Shown here: in pieces, positions 17,317 through 26,377 of the stretch | Position numbering within the stretch: position 1 is the stretch's first letter | Layout: every line of letters begins with the position of its first letter | Assembly: GCA_963742795.1 (NCBI GenBank) | Contig: CAVUNL010000009.1 | Coordinates: forward strand, 114,305-178,304 | Reading direction: 5' to 3' | DNA: 64,000 nucleotides | From: Palsa-504 sp963742795 | GTDB taxonomy: Bacteria > Actinomycetota > Actinomycetes > Streptosporangiales > Streptosporangiaceae | Notes under the pieces: generated by a model | The model's database searches: none | Told to the model about the DNA's origin: nothing | Seen by the model: only the letters and a program-made list of their open reading frames with translations | Made by a program: the position numbers and the translations under genes

Positions 17317-17944
17317 GAGATGGAAGCCCGAACACCCTCGGCCACCTCTAAGCCTGCCCAGGTGACAACGTTTTGGGAAAGGCCAGCCGCATACCAAGCA
17401 GGACCGTCCGGTTCGGGCTGGATAGCACCGAGCACGAGATCGGTCCCGAACGCCGGGCACACGCCAACACTGCGGGATGAGCTGGCGCCCTGTGTCCGTG
17501 CCGCCCGGCGGGCTGGCGGCGCAGCCCCGGCGGTCCGCGCGCGGCGGCGCAAGACGCCCGCGGCAACCTGAATGCCGCTCAGTTCCGCGAATGGACCACG
17601 GCGTGGAGTATTGAGGTTAAGGACCGCGGCCGGACGCCAGCTGAGCTGGCGGCAAGGTTCAGCGACCACCAGAACGCCGGCTCGCGAGCGTCACCGGCTC
17701 GCTCAGGCTATAAGCGTTCTTCTGCCGAAATGAGTGCGATGCATCCCGTTGCTTATTCGCCATCCGACGCTGCGCAAGCTCGGCAGCACTTTGGGACGGC
17801 TGGGGCGGTTCGAGGATGTCATCACTCCCTACCAGTAGGCTGCCGAAATTTACCGTGAGCCCGGCAGCTGGCACCGCGAACTTATCGCGCGCCACGCCGG
17901 ATAGCTGGATCCTCGCGACCTGGCCGACGCCCACTTCGGCTAGC
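17317..17944 (+). other. Region between convergent kinase genes
   Basis: About 630 bp. A minus-strand frame (17659-17934, 91 aa, starting 10 bp after the second kinase's stop) reads plausibly at first (VGQVARIQLSGVARDKFAV) but has no ribosome site or recognised domain. I do not call it. Confidence 0.35.
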
Positions 17945-20017
17945 TTAGGTTCCGGTCATCCGCCACAGATAGACTTGGCCGTCGTAGTTGCTGGCCGCGA
18001 GCTTTCCCCCATCGACAGTAAATGCCATCGACGTTATGAGGCTATTCGGGCCGACGAGGGTTGCAGCTCTGTTTCCGTTGGCAATGTTCCAAAGGTAGAT
18101 ATGACCTTTGAAATCACCGGTTGCAAGTATCTTGCCGTTGGGCGCGTAGGCGAGCGACTCGATGCTCTGTCCGGCAGGCTCGGTGAGCGTCGCGATCCTA
18201 GCGCCAGTGACGGCGTTCCACAGATAGCTGTGGCCATTGTCATCGCCGGTTGCAAGTGACTTGCCGCCCGGCGCGAAGGCGACGCACAAAATCCCTTTCG
18301 TACTAGGATCGGTGAGCGTTGCGGTTATGCTATGACTTACGGTGTTCCAAAGGTAGACGTTTGTTTGGTCGGTAAAAGCAATAGCTTTGCTGTCAGACGC
18401 AAAGGCAACCGCCCAGGGGGAGTTATGCCCGGGGTCGGTGATGGTTAGGGTTTTGGTGGCAGTACCGATATCCCATAGATAAACGTGGCCGTTCCCGTCA
18501 GCGATGGCAACCGTCTTTCCATCGGGTGCAAAAGCGATCGAGAAGACGCCTGCACTGCTCGGGTCGGCAAGGACTGCGGTCTTAGTATCGGTGGTAGTGT
18601 TCCAGAGGTAGACGGCTGTGTCATTAGTGGCTGCGAGCGTTTTACCGTCGGGGGCGTAAGCGACGGCGGGGTAGTAGCCCCCACTGCCAGGGATGCTAAG
18701 CGCTGTCCTAGTACGGGTGCTGGTGTTCCATAGATAGGTGCTGCCATTGTCATCGCCAGCGGCGAGGGTTTCGCCGTTGGGCATGAATGCTACGGAGTCG
18801 ACTCGTCCGGGGTTAGGGAGGGTCGCGGTGAGGGTGCCTCCGGGCGGCCGGGTATTCGACTGCTGGCTTGAGGGAGATGTCCTCGGCGATCCTCCGGAGG
18901 GGGAGTTGCCGCCTGAGGGAAGGGTAAGAGGTATCACTATGGCGGCGATGGCGGCCACCGCGGCCACTAGTACGGCGATCGTGCGCCGTCGGCCGCGCTT
19001 GCGAATGGTGGCGCCGGTTGATGCCGGTGATTGAAGACCGGGCGAAGGGCTTCCACTCGAGCGTCTAGGGACGTCGGCGGTTGAAGCGGAGGACTCGGGC
19101 GAATTCCCAGTGGCCGCCGCGGCTTCCCGCGAGGACATTATCTGCCCGCTCAGGCGGCTGGCCGGTTTCCTTGGTTCATTCGATGCACGCAATTCAGGCG
19201 CGCGCGTCCGGTAGTTAGCGAGCAACGCAGCAACATCTCGGGCGTGGGGACGCTGAGCGGCCTTCTTGGACAGCAGCAACCCGAGCAGCTCGCGCAGCTC
19301 ACCCGCATGGTCGGCCGGCAGCGGCTGCCTGGTTACGATGGCCGCCAGAAGCGCGGCCAGGGTTGGAGCAGCGAACGGGGGGGCGCCTTGCACAGCTGTG
19401 TACAGCGTAGCTCCGAGTGCCCACATGTCCGCAGAAGGACCGACGTTGCTGGCTTCCAACTGCTCCGGCGCCATGTAACCCCATGTGCCGATCCTTACTC
19501 CCGTGCCGGTCAATTTTGTTGTTGCGTCAATGATCAAGGCAATGCCGAAGTCGGTCACGACCGCCCGGTGGCCGGACAGCAAGATGTTGTCTGGCTTCAG
19601 ATCACGGTGAACGATTCCGGCCGCGTGCGCGTGCGCCAGCGCGTCCGCTACTTGTGCGCCGATCTCCGCGACGCGCGGCCATGGAAGCCGTCCGTTTTGG
19701 GCGATTTCAGCGCTTAGCGACAAACCCGAAATGAACTCCATCACGATCCAGGGCGTGCCCTCGTGCTCTACCACATCATGGACCGTGACCACGCCAGGAT
19801 GGCTAAGCCGGGCGGCGGCCCGCGCTTCCCGCATCGTACGGGCAAGCAGTTCAGTATGCTCCTCGGGTACCTGGGCAGGCAGCAGGACTTCCTTAACCGC
19901 AACGTCACGGTCAAGAACTTGGTCATGAGCGCGCCATACCCGGCCCATGCCGCCGCGACCGACCGACTCGATCAGCAGATACCGGCCACCGACTGAACTT
20001 CCCACCCCACCCGGCAT
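17945..20017 (-). CDS. Membrane Ser/Thr protein kinase with a C-terminal WD40 propeller
   Basis: The 690-aa product starts at ATG 20017, which aligns exactly with the start of the kinase at 15487 (MPGGVGSSVGGRYLLIESVG). The catalytic domain (about 11-275) has AVKEVLLPAQ, IVHRDLKPDN and VTDFGIALI. A Ser/Pro-rich linker, a transmembrane helix at about 346-366 (TIAVLVAAVAAIAAIVIPL) and a Ser/Gly linker follow. Then come seven WD40 blades, each closing with a YLWN-type tetrapeptide (YLWN x5, YLWD, YLWR), enough for a closed propeller. The propeller should lie outside the membrane and serve in ligand or protein recognition. AGGAT lies 8 nt before the start. The front halves of the two kinases are close paralogues and may have arisen by duplication and inversion. 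Confidence 0.9.
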   Translation of the reverse strand: MPGGVGSSVGGRYLLIESVGRGGMGRVWRAHDQVLDRDVAVKEVLLPAQVPEEHTELLARTMREARAAARLSHPGVVTVHDVVEHEGTPWIVMEFISGLSLSAEIAQNGRLPWPRVAEIGAQVADALAHAHAAGIVHRDLKPDNILLSGHRAVVTDFGIALIIDATTKLTGTGVRIGTWGYMAPEQLEASNVGPSADMWALGATLYTAVQGAPPFAAPTLAALLAAIVTRQPLPADHAGELRELLGLLLSKKAAQRPHARDVAALLANYRTRAPELRASNEPRKPASRLSGQIMSSREAAAATGNSPESSASTADVPRRSSGSPSPGLQSPASTGATIRKRGRRRTIAVLVAAVAAIAAIVIPLTLPSGGNSPSGGSPRTSPSSQQSNTRPPGGTLTATLPNPGRVDSVAFMPNGETLAAGDDNGSTYLWNTSTRTRTALSIPGSGGYYPAVAYAPDGKTLAATNDTAVYLWNTTTDTKTAVLADPSSAGVFSIAFAPDGKTVAIADGNGHVYLWDIGTATKTLTITDPGHNSPWAVAFASDSKAIAFTDQTNVYLWNTVSHSITATLTDPSTKGILCVAFAPGGKSLATGDDNGHSYLWNAVTGARIATLTEPAGQSIESLAYAPNGKILATGDFKGHIYLWNIANGNRAATLVGPNSLITSMAFTVDGGKLAASNYDGQVYLWRMTGT

Positions 20018-20502
20018 AAAAGGGATCCTAAGGCAGAAGCAAAGTTTTAGCTGAAGAAGCACGCTTACCGGGAGACGCCAGGCCTTGTCTCGCAGTTGAT
20101 CGGTGATCAACTTAAGAAGCTGATAGCTTCGCGGCGAGACATAATATCAGGCAGCTCTGCATACAGGAACCCGCGGGCCGATCAGTTGTTACCCTGGCGC
20201 CTTAGGCAGGCAGGCCGTCTCCGGGATATGCATCTGACCCTGTGAGTCGCTCCATAGCACTGATCCCCTCATGCCGCAGTCAGGGCGAGGTAGGCGGGAC
20301 TGTCGCTTCCGATTGGGTTACCGATCTTGACCGGTACGGAGATCCGGTCCTGCCTTGGAGCGGGGCGCATAACCTGCTGGCGTCCGGCCCGAAGGGGCCG
20401 CACTCCACCCACCGGGCGATTTGTGACATCCTCGGGATGTCAGTCGGCGAGTGTGCGGGGCATGCTCCGACTGGGCGGGCCTGCCAGCCGGCAGGGCCTT
20501 TG
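20018..20502 (+). other. Upstream region of the kinase and zinc-ribbon genes
   Basis: Divergent promoters must lie here. A relatively AT-rich part spans 20030-20150. The plus-strand frame is open from 20242, but that stretch lacks conserved-looking sequence, so I start the next gene later. Confidence 0.35.
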
Positions 20503-21129
20503 ATGCAGAGGCTGCGAGTGACCGTGGAGAACGCAACCAGCGAGGACTCGTCGCACGGTCCGGTCTGCCCGCACTGCCGAGAGCCCCTTCGCAGCAATCT
20601 TCGCCAGGAACAAGTCACCCCGCAGCAAGCGACCGATCCCGGACCCGAGCTCGCGATGACGCTCACGTACTGCGGCAGGTGTGGCTGGACCCTGTACCTT
20701 GCCCCGGCGCGAGCCGACGGCCCGGCCGGTCACGGCCTGGCGGCGTACGAAGAGGTCGCCGCCCCCGCGGATGAACAGACGCTCGAGGGCCAGTTCCAGC
20801 TTCGATGCCGCGACCTGATCGGCGAGATCAGGTCACTCGGCTTTAACCCGAATGTCTGGGTGGCCATGATCAACAGCCTCGGAGCTGCCGGGGCGGCCAA
20901 GAAGCTCCTAGCCGATCATCACATGCTCGTCGTCACCCCGTGGCTCGTGCGGCGAGGCCGGCCAGAACTCACGCTAGAGCACGAGATCGGGCAGCCGAGA
21001 TGGTCCGGACTGTTCACCGATCAGGAACGCGCCGAAGCAGCACGGCGGCAAGCACGCGCCGGCAAGACGCCGCACCGGCGGAGGGGCTGGCTGAGAGCGA
21101 GACGTGCGCCCAGGAGATCCGGTTTCTGA
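20503..21129 (+). CDS. Zinc-ribbon protein with a conserved helical C-terminal domain
   Basis: About 208 aa from ATG 20503 (AGGG site); the frame itself is open from 20242. Two CxxC pairs form a zinc ribbon (CPHCREPL near residue 20 and TYCGRCGWTLYLA near residue 52). A distinct domain follows: IGEIRSLGFNPNVWVAMINS, then LVVTPWLVRRGRPELTLEHE and RWSGLFTDQERAEAARR. The last pattern (T-hydrophobic-E-x-x-hydrophobic, FT-x-E-R-x-x-A-R) resembles a small helical domain I have seen in actinobacterial hypothetical proteins and beside helicase or restriction genes. No catalytic site is visible; it is probably a nucleic-acid or protein adaptor. Confidence 0.6.
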   Translation: MQRLRVTVENATSEDSSHGPVCPHCREPLRSNLRQEQVTPQQATDPGPELAMTLTYCGRCGWTLYLAPARADGPAGHGLAAYEEVAAPADEQTLEGQFQLRCRDLIGEIRSLGFNPNVWVAMINSLGAAGAAKKLLADHHMLVVTPWLVRRGRPELTLEHEIGQPRWSGLFTDQERAEAARRQARAGKTPHRRRGWLRARRAPRRSGF

Positions 21130-21434
21130 CCCACGCCTGGCCATGTCGTCCGGTTGCCGGCAGCCGCGAGAGAACATCGCACAGGATGCCGCGCTGCGAC
21201 TGCATCTGCCCGCGACATAGAGCCGGGCCGGCGAGTGGTTATCAAGAGCTCTTCGCGTCCTAGGCTGTGTGGCGATCCCGGTACCGCCCCAGCTCACAGC
21301 CGGCCGGGCCGAATGTTTATGCACCGCCGCGCCTCCGCGTGAGTGAATGCGCGCATCTGCCTGAAAGTAGTGCGTTCCCAGACTCGTCAGCGCCGGGTTG
21401 GTGATGTACGGCGCCGTTCGCGCCAGCGAGATGC
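21130..21434 (-). other. Intergenic region, no supported gene
   Basis: The downstream ends of the zinc-ribbon gene and the transporter gene converge here. I see no strong hairpin with a T-tract. Confidence 0.35.
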
Positions 21435-22988
21435 TTAGGTAGCGTGGCGGCGCTGGCGCAAGGTGACCGCGGAGAGCAGCGCGGCGCCTGCGAGCAGCGC
21501 GGCCGACAGATACAGCGCATCGTGGAGCGCGCTGGTGAAGGCCGCGTACCCTGCCTGGATGATCTGGTCCAGTGGCGAGCTTCCGGTTGAGCCGCCGTGG
21601 CCGAGGGACACCGAACCCGTCTCTATTACCTGAAGCACATATTGCTGAAGCGCGGCCGAGGCACCCAGATGCGTCATCCGGCTGACCAGCCCAGACCGCA
21701 ACTCGGCGTTGACGACGGCGCCAAGGATGGCGATGCCAGTGACCGCGCCGAACTCCCGGCTGGTGTTCGTGGCCGACGCGGCCATCCCGGACCGCTCGGC
21801 GGGTACCGCCCCGAGCACTGAGGAGGTGATCGGCACGACGCAGGTGCCGATGCCGACGCCGGCCAATCCTAGGGCCGCGGCGAGCGGCAGGTAGGCGGGG
21901 TTCGGGCTGATCACCACGTTGGTCAGCAGCAGGCCGGCGGCGAACAACAGGCAGCCGGCGACCAGCAGCCAGCGGGCGCCGACCACGGTTGTCAATCGGC
22001 CCGTCAGCAGCGCCGCCAGGATCATCGTCGCGGTCATCGGCAGGAACAAGCCTGCGATGCGGTAAGCGGAGTAGCCGGCTATCACGCTCAGGTAAAGCGC
22101 GGTGAAGAAGAAGATCGCGAACGTCGCGAAATATGTGCAGTACGCGACCACGTTGGGGGTCGTGAACCGCGGGACCCGCAGGTAACTCAGGTCAAGCAGC
22201 GGGAACGGGGCGCGGCGCTCCCACAGCAGGAAAGAAGCACCGGCGACGAGGGACACGGCGAACAGCGCCAGCACGCTGGGCGCGGCGTAGCCGGCACTCT
22301 CGCCGTTGATGATGCCGAAGATCAGGGCGGCGAGCGCGCCTGCGCCGAGCACGGTGCCTGGCATATCGACCCGGCCCGCTTGCGGGTCGGCGCTCTCGGG
22401 CAGGACCATGGCCGCTACGACCAGCGCGGCCAGGCCGAAGGTCACGTCGAACCAGAAAATCCCCCGCCAGCTCCACACTCCGACCAGCGCCCCGCCCAGG
22501 ACCGGCCCGAGCGCGAGCGAGAACCCGGATACCGCGGCCCAGACCCCGAGCGCACGGTTGCGGCTGCGTTCATCTGGATAGAGCTGCCGGATCATCGACA
22601 ACGTGCCGGGTTCACTCGCCGCGGCCCCCAGCCCCATGACCGACCGTGCCGCAATCAGTATCCCGATGCTGGGAGCGACCGCGGCCAGCGCGGCACCGAC
22701 GCAGTAGACACCCGCTCCGGCCAGCATGATCTTCTTGCGGCCGAACTTATCGCCCAGCATCCCGAAGGCCAGCATGAAGCTGGCAAACGTCAGGGCATAT
22801 GCCCCGACCACCCACTGCAGCGCGGCGACTCCGCCGTGCAGGTCCGACTGGATGCTGGCCAGCGCGACGCTGACGACCGTGTTGTCGAGGAAGGTCAGGA
22901 ACAGCAACGTGCACAGCGAGGCAAGGGCTAGCGGGCGACGCCGCGGGGTGCGCATGCCAACCGCGGCGTGCGCGAGCGTACCGGCCAC
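21435..22988 (-). CDS. MFS multidrug transporter, DHA2 (EmrB/QacA) family
   Basis: A 517-aa protein with 14 hydrophobic segments, as expected for the 14-TM drug:H+ antiporter family. Diagnostic features are LFLTFLDNTVVSVALASIQS (motif D, TM1), the loop 2-3 motif A in GMLGDKFGRKKIMLAGAG, and the motif C region in TM5 (FSLALGPVLGGALVGVWSWR). It sits in the plasma membrane and probably exports a toxic or antibiotic compound. GTG 22988 lies 4 nt after the lipoprotein stop, with GGAG inside that gene's end, so the two genes form a coupled operon. ATG 22955 is an alternative start. No regulator is adjacent. Confidence 0.9.
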   Translation of the reverse strand: MAGTLAHAAVGMRTPRRRPLALASLCTLLFLTFLDNTVVSVALASIQSDLHGGVAALQWVVGAYALTFASFMLAFGMLGDKFGRKKIMLAGAGVYCVGAALAAVAPSIGILIAARSVMGLGAAASEPGTLSMIRQLYPDERSRNRALGVWAAVSGFSLALGPVLGGALVGVWSWRGIFWFDVTFGLAALVVAAMVLPESADPQAGRVDMPGTVLGAGALAALIFGIINGESAGYAAPSVLALFAVSLVAGASFLLWERRAPFPLLDLSYLRVPRFTTPNVVAYCTYFATFAIFFFTALYLSVIAGYSAYRIAGLFLPMTATMILAALLTGRLTTVVGARWLLVAGCLLFAAGLLLTNVVISPNPAYLPLAAALGLAGVGIGTCVVPITSSVLGAVPAERSGMAASATNTSREFGAVTGIAILGAVVNAELRSGLVSRMTHLGASAALQQYVLQVIETGSVSLGHGGSTGSSPLDQIIQAGYAAFTSALHDALYLSAALLAGAALLSAVTLRQRRHAT

Positions 22989-22992
22989 CCCG

Positions 22993-23523
22993 CTAGCTCC
23001 GGCAGACAGCGGGCAGCTGGGGGCTCCCCTTGGGGTACTGCAGGTAGGCCAGCCCGCAGAAGCTGGCGATCGCTACCTTCCAGATGCCGTCCAGGTAGAC
23101 CGCCATGCCCACCTGGTTCTTCAGCAACGGCGTGCCGAGCAGCAGGACCTCATAGTGGACCGTGGCCTGCGACGGTGACGTAATCGTCACCAAGCTGACC
23201 GTAGCGGTGGACCCGGCCGCGGCCGCTCCGAACGATGTCTTGGCCTGGGCCTCAACAAACGCGGCCACCTGCGGCCCGTCCTGAACCAGCGCGAGCCGGC
23301 TCGGGATCGAGGCCTTGCCGTTGAAGACCGTCTTCCAGTTGGCCGTGATCGCGGCCACGGCCGCCGGGCCGCTGGTTGGTTCGGCCGCAGTGGTAGCACC
23401 CGCGGTCGGTTTCGGGCTGGTCGGGCTCCCGCCACCACCCCCGCAGGCGGCCAGGATCAGGCATCCCGTCGCCGCCAGCGCGGCCGCTGCGTGACGCACC
23501 CCCGGCCAGTGCAGGCTACGCAT
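22993..23523 (-). CDS. Putative secreted lipoprotein
   Basis: About 176 aa from ATG 23523. The signal peptide has a basic start (MRSLHWPGVRH), a hydrophobic core (AAAALAATGCLIL) and the lipobox LAAC followed by glycines, so the cleaved Cys would be lipidated and the protein anchored outside the membrane. A Thr/Pro/Ala linker precedes a domain of about 115 aa (AVAAITANWKTVFNGKASIP to DGIWKVAIASFCGLAYLQYP) that resembles the cystatin/NTF2-like folds of small actinobacterial lipoproteins. It is cotranscribed with the MFS exporter, suggesting a shared role in envelope stress or export. The frame is open up to 23556. Confidence 0.75.
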   Translation of the reverse strand: MRSLHWPGVRHAAAALAATGCLILAACGGGGGSPTSPKPTAGATTAAEPTSGPAAVAAITANWKTVFNGKASIPSRLALVQDGPQVAAFVEAQAKTSFGAAAAGSTATVSLVTITSPSQATVHYEVLLLGTPLLKNQVGMAVYLDGIWKVAIASFCGLAYLQYPKGSPQLPAVCRS

Positions 23524-24059
23524 GGTCGCAGTGTGCCACACCAAAGCCGCGCGCATACCGGTACGGTATCTAGATTGCCTGGCGGCCCGCCAGCGGCGAC
23601 CTCCACCCCGGACATCGCCTGCGCTCCGGCGGTCTTATAGGGCCAGAGAGAACCGGGGAATTCAGACCCAACGTCGTGGCCACAGGATGAAGATCGCGGC
23701 GGACGGCGAATGCCCATCGATCTGACCTGCGCAGCCCGTCATCCTTCTCACCATGGCAGATAAAGCTGACGACCAAGATCAGGCCGCTTCTCGCGGGAAG
23801 TCGGTGCGATTCGTCGAACTGTCCAGCGCGGGCTGGCTTCCGCGACGCTATCGGCTATGGTGAAGGCGTGTGCTGCTCCCCTGCCATGAATATCCGGACC
23901 GCCGCTTAGCGGCGGTACCGAGGCTGCTGTAACCGCGGCCTCAGCGCCTGCCCCTGTCGGGGTCAGCGCCAGGGCGTACCGCCGGATCAGTGTCCCGCCG
24001 GCGGCCACTCGCGTATCCATCCCTGCGCTGCCGGACCGTCCTGCCCGATCAGGGGAGTC
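23524..24059 (+). other. Intergenic region with one possible microprotein
   Basis: Divergent promoters for the lipoprotein operon and the P-loop kinase gene should be here. A TAGATA -10-like box lies about 10 nt before the longer lipoprotein start. Apart from the small ORF at 23753, nothing is supported. Confidence 0.35.
23753..23863 (+). CDS. Possible 36-aa small protein
   Basis: ATG GCA to TGA encodes MADKADDQDQAASRGKSVRF followed by VELSSAGWLPRRYRLW. The charged N-terminus and aromatic/basic C-terminus look protein-like, but there is no clear ribosome site. Confidence 0.25.
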   Translation: MADKADDQDQAASRGKSVRFVELSSAGWLPRRYRLW

Positions 24060-24788
24060 ATGTCTCAGTTGCAGCGATCCGATTCGCATTCACAGGACGA
24101 AGAGCCATTCCCGCACCCGTCCGCAGCCGTACCCGCTGTCACGAACGGCCAGCCCGGCCCGGCCCGGCAGGAGCGCCTGCCCGCCTGCCAGTCTCGCCAG
24201 CGGCCGCCGGCACCCGCCGAGAGGCGGCCTGGCTCCATCGCGGCGCAGGACCCGTGCGCCGCCACGATGCTCCTGATGGTCGGGCTCCCCGGAGCCGGGA
24301 AGACCACCCGGGCCAAACAGCTCGCCGCGGTGCACCGGGCGCTGCGCCTGACCCCGGATCACTGGATGATCCCGCTGTTCGGCGATCCGATGGCCGATGG
24401 CAAGCGCTTCGTGCTGGAGGGACGGCTCATCTCGGTTGCTCTGCAGGCGCTGCGCCTGGGGACCAGCGTCGTGCTCGACTACGGGCTCTGGGGCCGCGAC
24501 GAACGGTCGGCACTGCGCTGGCTGGCGCGATCGGCCCGGGCGTCCTGCCAGGTGGTCTACCTGCCCGTGGACAAGGACGTCCAGCTCGCCCGGATCGCGC
24601 ACCGCCAGGCAATGGCACCGCATCAGACGTTCCCGATGAGCGAGGCCGACGTAGACCACTGGCGGAAGCAGTTCCAGATACCTGATGCCGCCGAGCTCGG
24701 CGGCGGTGAAATCCCTGGCCCGCCAGCAGGGTGGCCGGGCTGGGCGCAGTGGGCAGCAGACCACTGGCCTTCATGCACCGACAGCTAA
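24060..24788 (+). CDS. P-loop kinase-like ATPase (AAA_33/zeta-type)
   Basis: A 242-aa protein. Residues 1-65 are Pro/Gln/Arg-rich and probably disordered. The catalytic core begins with Walker A LLMVGLPGAGKTTRAKQLA (Lys81). RLTPDHWMIPLFGD follows, as in zeta-toxin and tRNA-ligase-type small-molecule kinases, where the Asp positions substrate. VVLDYGLWGRDERSALRWLA is the second conserved block, and an Arg-containing lid follows (LARIAHRQAM). The enzyme probably phosphorylates a small metabolite, nucleotide or sugar. ATG 24060 directly follows AGGGGAGTC, which supports the long N-terminus. The operon appears to be single-gene. Confidence 0.8.
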   Translation: MSQLQRSDSHSQDEEPFPHPSAAVPAVTNGQPGPARQERLPACQSRQRPPAPAERRPGSIAAQDPCAATMLLMVGLPGAGKTTRAKQLAAVHRALRLTPDHWMIPLFGDPMADGKRFVLEGRLISVALQALRLGTSVVLDYGLWGRDERSALRWLARSARASCQVVYLPVDKDVQLARIAHRQAMAPHQTFPMSEADVDHWRKQFQIPDAAELGGGEIPGPPAGWPGWAQWAADHWPSCTDS

Positions 24789-25503
24789 CCTGACCGCCTG
24801 TCCGGGGCCGTCCTGGCGCCGTTCGTGCCGGTCAGCGATGCCGCTGACGTATTACCGCAACTCTGCCGACGCGTCCGCACCGGCGGCGGGCGTGCCCAGC
24901 ATGCACGCTCGCCGTCCAGGATGGCCAGACAATCCGGAGACTGACGAGCACCTGCCGTGTCAGGTCTGCTAAGACAACGAGCGGATGCGTCAGCTCGACT
25001 GAGACGGGACAGCTGGCTCGCCGTGCGTTCTCGACTTCGTCGGCTTGCTGGCAGGTTTAACGCACATGTCTGTTGAGCGGATGTTGGAACTGTCGTATGC
25101 TTATGCGCTGACCTGCATATCGCGAACGATGGCAGCAATCTTCAATAAAGTTTCGTCGTTCGTACTGGGGACGAGGCGAACGAGTGATATACGGGCGATA
25201 TCTCCGCATACCGAACCGAAAATATCAGTGATGATCACCCATATATCTAGCGTTATACGGCCCGAGGGGCTCGGTGATCTTCGATCACCCGTAGTGCGCC
25301 GAATCTGTGCGCATGATGAATGGCTATCCGTGGTGGTACATACGCGTACAGATTGTTCAGTTCGGCATATCCAGGTTGCCGCAGCGGGAGAGGGGGCTGG
25401 CTGAGCATACGAGCCATCATCCACCATCCGCCGGGCCGGTCAACTTGTAATAATTATCTCACGATATGGCCCGCCAGGCCTCCCTGCATAAAAGATCTCC
25501 CTA
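24789..25503 (-). other. AT-richer intergenic region with possible gene relics
   Basis: About 715 bp. The part from 25070 to 25330 is distinctly lower in GC. A minus-strand frame (25101-25427) ends GDIARISLVRLVPSTNDETL then LKIAAIVRDMQVSA, which reads like a true protein C-terminus, but its N-terminal part is unconvincing. It may be the tail of a deleted regulator. Confidence 0.35.
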
Positions 25504-25799
25504 TGTCGGGAGTCCTGGGGCTGGGCCATTTCCCGTCCTTTGACTACGGCGTCAACCAGGCGTGGCTGGCCGCCGCCATGATCGCGGCAATCCTGCTGGC
25601 CTGGCTCAAGCTGCTGGCCCTGGACGGCGACCTGGCCAACGCCGAGCCCAAGACGCTGCGCTACCGCGTCCTGCACACCGCGGCCCGGCTGGTACGCGGC
25701 GGCCGGCGGCGATGGCTGAAAATCCAGGCAACCTGGCCCTGGGCTGCGGCAATCACCGCCGCCTGGCAGCGCATCGACGCGCTCCCGCAAGCACCCTGA
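25504..25799 (+). pseudogene. IS1380-type transposase, C-terminal remnant
   Basis: MSGVLGLGHFPSFDYGVNQA, then MIAAILLAWLKLLALDGDLA, AEPKTLRYRVLHTAARLV and WPWAAAITAAWQRIDALP match the end of actinobacterial IS1380-family transposases as I know them. Only about 95 of about 450 residues remain, without the catalytic acids, so it cannot act. Confidence 0.75.
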
Positions 25800-25984
25800 C
25801 CAGCACGAACCCCGTCCCAGCGACCGGAAAGGACAACCCGGCGCCTGTGGAACCCCCGGCCACCCGGCCCGCCCAGCCGGGCTACCGTCATACCCCAGCA
25901 CTAAAATCTGGGCCCAGAACGCCGCCCCGAGATCAGCCAGCGCCAGCCATCAACCCCGATGAAAGATCAGGGTTATCGCCGCGA

Positions 25985-26095
25985 CCGCCGAACTGCACGG
26001 TGCCGGAGGTGCTGCATGTCGACGGCGACTACGACCTGATCGCCGAGGTAACCGGCCAGCCAATGCGGCGTTTGCTCGATCCCGGCCCCCCGTAA
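25985..26095 (+). pseudogene. PIN-domain (VapC-type) toxin, C-terminal remnant
   Basis: The frame ends VPEVLHVDGDYDLIAEVTGQ then PMRRLLDPGPP. The segment hydrophobic-LH-x-D-x-DYDLIAEVTGQP is the typical end of VapC PIN ribonucleases, including the last metal-binding Asp. The N-terminal two thirds and the antitoxin are absent. Confidence 0.55.
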
Positions 26096-26133
26096 CCACG
26101 CCGATGAGCAGGCCACCCCGGCTGCTGCGCTGG

Positions 26134-26377
26134 TCAGGGCGAGCCACTCGGAGCTTGAGTAGCCGGTTTCGGATCTCGGGAAAAAAGTTTCCAGAGGTCG
26201 ATATCGTACCCGATAGCGGCGGTGCCCTGCCACCCCCATGACCAATTGCCATGTGAATCCACTTGGCCAACCCCACTTATGCCGAGGGTAAAGTTCCAGG
26301 CTCCCGACGCCCAGCCTAGATTAATCCCCGGGCCGAACTGATGGCCCGTGAGCGGTGGTGGTGCGCCCTTCGGGGGG
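26134..26377 (-). pseudogene. Out-of-frame C-terminal segment of the TcC toxin domain
   Basis: After the G6 run at 26372-26377 (C6 on the coding strand), the -1 frame stays open for about 80 codons to TGA at 26134. It encodes a strongly protein-like beta/aromatic stretch: LTGHQFGPGINLGWASGAWN, FTLGISGVGQVDSHGNWSWG, TAAIGYDIDLWKLFSRD. The annotated frame of the upstream gene instead gives HHHRSRAISSARGLI and stops at 26316. One missing base in the homopolymer explains the break. Confidence 0.75.
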
